Positions 5,376 through 7,145 of a stretch of 7,145 nt of DNA are shown here, piece by piece. The notes beneath the pieces are model-generated. The model was not told where the DNA came from and searched no databases. It was given only the letters and a program-made list of their open reading frames with translations. The stretch is from Acidobacteriota bacterium. Lineage in GTDB: Bacteria > Acidobacteriota > Terriglobia > Terriglobales > Acidobacteriaceae. The first letter of the stretch is position 1, and the number at the start of each line of letters is the position of its first letter. The position numbers were made by a program, and so were the translations under genes. The DNA lies in contig JAJZNH010000507.1 in NCBI GenBank assembly GCA_021811745.1, positions 1-7,145 of the forward strand, in the 5' to 3' direction.

Positions 5376-7145
5376 GTGGACAAAAAAGAGAAGGTAGACT
5401 CCGCCGCACCCCAGGGCGGGAGCCTGTCGAAACGCGTATTCCACTGGCTCGACAGACGCGCCGGAGTGGATAAGCTGATGAAGGAATCGCTCGATGAGCC
5501 CGTTCCGGGCGGCGCGCGATTCGCTTATGTATTTGGTTCGGGACTGATCTTCATCTTCATCTCGCAGATCATCACCGGACTTTGCCTTGCGCTTTATTAC
5601 GTACCGTCGGCCGAGACTGCGCACACCAGCGTAGCCTACATCATCAAGAAAGTGGCCGCGGGCGACTTCCTGCGCAGCCTGCACGCCTACGGATCGAGCG
5701 CGATGATTATTGTGCTCGCGCTGCATTTTCTGCAGACATTTCTCTATGGCTCGTTCAAGGGGAGACGCGAGCTTCTCTGGATCTCCGGAGCCACGCTTTC
5801 GCTCCTGGTGCTGGGAATGGGCTTCACGGGCTATCTGCTGCCCTGGGATCAGAAAGCGTACTTCGCAACCGCGGTGGGCACGAACATCGTCGGCGAGGTT
5901 CCCTTCGTCGGCGAATGGCTTACCAGGCTGCTGCGCGGCGGCGACACCATCGGCACGCTCACCTTGTCGCGCTTTTACGTGGCCCATGTCTTCCTGATTC
6001 CCGGCGCCATCTTCGCGTTTATCGCCATCCACATCTTTCTGTTCCGTAAAGCTGGAGCGGCCGGTCCCATCAACGAAGATCCCATTGAGCCCAAGCTTCC
6101 GCCGCAGGGATTCTATCCCCGCCAAGTGCTAATGGACATGGCCTTCGCTCTCCTGCTCATGATGGGCCTGGGCTTCCTTGCATATTTCCACCCATTTACT
6201 CTCGGCCCCATCGCCAATCCTGCCGATACACACTTCCTGCCGCGGCCGGAGTGGTATTACCTGCCCATGTTCGAGTGGCTCAAGTTCTGGGAAGGCCCGA
6301 AAGTCGTCTTTGCCGTGGTGGTCACTCCCGGCCTGCTTGCGGCGCTCTTCTTCTTGCTGCCATTTCTCGATCGCAGCCTGGAGCGCAGGCCGTGGCGCAG
6401 ACCGATCCCCGTGTTGGCAGTTGCTTTCGTGATGCTCGGCATCATCTTTCTTGGCGTAAGGAGCCGCCTCGATGACGAGGACGACCCGACCATCGCCGCA
6501 CAGCTCGCCCTTCAGGCCAAACAGGAAAAGGCCTACACCGAAGCGCCGTTTCATCCCTACATGGAGTCGCCTGGCGGGACCGGTCCGCTTTCGCTGCCGA
6601 TCGGTCCCGTGAGTCCTCTTGTGTCTCAAGGCAGAGGGATCTTCCAGGAACACGGATGCTCCGGCTGCCATGGCGATGTTGGCTTGGGAACCACGATGGC
6701 GCCCAGCCTTGAAGGCATCACGAAGAAATTTTCTCAGCAGCAGTTAACCGCACTGCTGCATAACCCGAATGCCGCGATGCGGGCTGGCCACATGCCCTCC
6801 TTCGATCTCTCCTCCAGCGATATGTCGGCTCTGCTGGCCTACCTGGGAGTGATCGGAACGAGCGCGGCCAATGTGCAGGCAACTTCAGGCACTGCTCCGC
6901 AACCGTCCGCGAGCGGGCACGCGGCTGCACCCGCAGCCGCCACCAGCGCCGCCCCGGCGGAACAGACCCAGGCGGCGCCGTCTTCGCAGGCGTCAGCCGC
7001 CGTTGCCGAGGGCCGGCAGCTCTTCCAGCAGCACTCCTGCTTTGCATGTCACGGCCCGGCAGGACAGGGCGGAGTCGCGCCTGCGCTTGCTCCGTTGATT
7101 GCTCACCTCTCCGACGATCAGTTGGCGCAGCTCCTCCAAAACCCC
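5376..7145 (+). CDS. Cytochrome b (b6 type) fused to a diheme cytochrome c; 3' end missing
   Basis: This open frame of 590 codons runs off the window. It begins at GTG 5376, with GAGGG at 5364-5368 seven bases upstream and an in-frame TAA at 5349. Residues 49-223 hold the four-helix haem core: H103 and H117 in helix B, H204 and H219 in helix D. The 15-residue step in helix D and GYLLPWDQ (152-159) are cytochrome b6-like rather than mitochondrial. RPEWYY (290-295) is the Qo-site motif of subunit IV, joined in the same chain, with three further helices (about 252-274, 308-331, 343-361). After helix seven the chain should be periplasmic. It has a first cytochrome c domain with CSGCH (428-432) and likely ligand M473 (GHMPSF). 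An Ala/Pro/Thr-rich linker follows (about 496-542), then a second haem site CFACH (555-559), cut by the edge. No equivalent of b6 Cys35 (covalent haem ci) is seen. It replaces a separate cytochrome c1/f as the Rieske electron acceptor. Confidence 0.93.
   Translation, partial: MDKKEKVDSAAPQGGSLSKRVFHWLDRRAGVDKLMKESLDEPVPGGARFAYVFGSGLIFIFISQIITGLCLALYYVPSAETAHTSVAYIIKKVAAGDFLRSLHAYGSSAMIIVLALHFLQTFLYGSFKGRRELLWISGATLSLLVLGMGFTGYLLPWDQKAYFATAVGTNIVGEVPFVGEWLTRLLRGGDTIGTLTLSRFYVAHVFLIPGAIFAFIAIHIFLFRKAGAAGPINEDPIEPKLPPQGFYPRQVLMDMAFALLLMMGLGFLAYFHPFTLGPIANPADTHFLPRPEWYYLPMFEWLKFWEGPKVVFAVVVTPGLLAALFFLLPFLDRSLERRPWRRPIPVLAVAFVMLGIIFLGVRSRLDDEDDPTIAAQLALQAKQEKAYTEAPFHPYMESPGGTGPLSLPIGPVSPLVSQGRGIFQEHGCSGCHGDVGLGTTMAPSLEGITKKFSQQQLTALLHNPNAAMRAGHMPSFDLSSSDMSALLAYLGVIGTSAANVQATSGTAPQPSASGHAAAPAAATSAAPAEQTQAAPSSQASAAVAEGRQLFQQHSCFACHGPAGQGGVAPALAPLIAHLSDDQLAQLLQNP

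Noticed and set aside
5283..6125. Long antisense frame opposite the Rieske end and cytochrome b
   Set aside because: The plus strand encodes unmistakable cytochrome b motifs throughout this stretch, and the antisense product resembles no known family.

Overview
The window comes from a GC-rich, Gram-negative, flagellated bacterium. An acidobacterium (Terriglobia-like) is my best guess. This rests on the flagellin type, the flbD-motA-motB arrangement, the AAGCTGG/CAACTGA-style heptamer repeats between genes, and the cytochrome b/c fusion. It is inferred from general familiarity, not from a database search.

Left third (1-2570), motility: a flagellin gene, of which only the first ~66 codons are present, reads leftward. 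Divergent from it, flbD, motA and motB read rightward. The 253-base divergent spacer carries a very good sigma-28 (FliA-type) promoter for flagellin and an exact sigma-28 -10 box facing flbD. flbD and motA are separated by a heptamer-repeat array that folds into a long hairpin and contains the flbD stop codon. motA and motB overlap by ATGA and encode the stator (proton or sodium channel) of the flagellar motor. A hairpin follows motB.

Middle (2589-3470): a leftward yjbQ-family gene (UPF0047), convergent with motB, followed by about 465 bases without a convincing gene. That spacer probably holds the promoter and leader of the right-hand operon.

Right half (3471-7145), electron transport: three rightward genes are packed as one operon. 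The first encodes an exported outer-membrane beta-barrel with an N-terminal monoheme c-type cytochrome, resembling the Cyc2 porin-cytochrome family. The second encodes a Rieske iron-sulfur protein whose ribosome binding site overlaps the stop codon of the first. The third is a long open gene, not closed within the window. It encodes a b6-type cytochrome b with a fused subunit-IV part and a C-terminal extension with two c-type haem sites. Together they look like a quinol:cytochrome c oxidoreductase (bc complex) genetically coupled to an outer-membrane electron conduit. This is the most interesting part of the window: it suggests either extracellular electron uptake (for example Fe(II) oxidation) feeding the bc complex, or electron release in the other direction.
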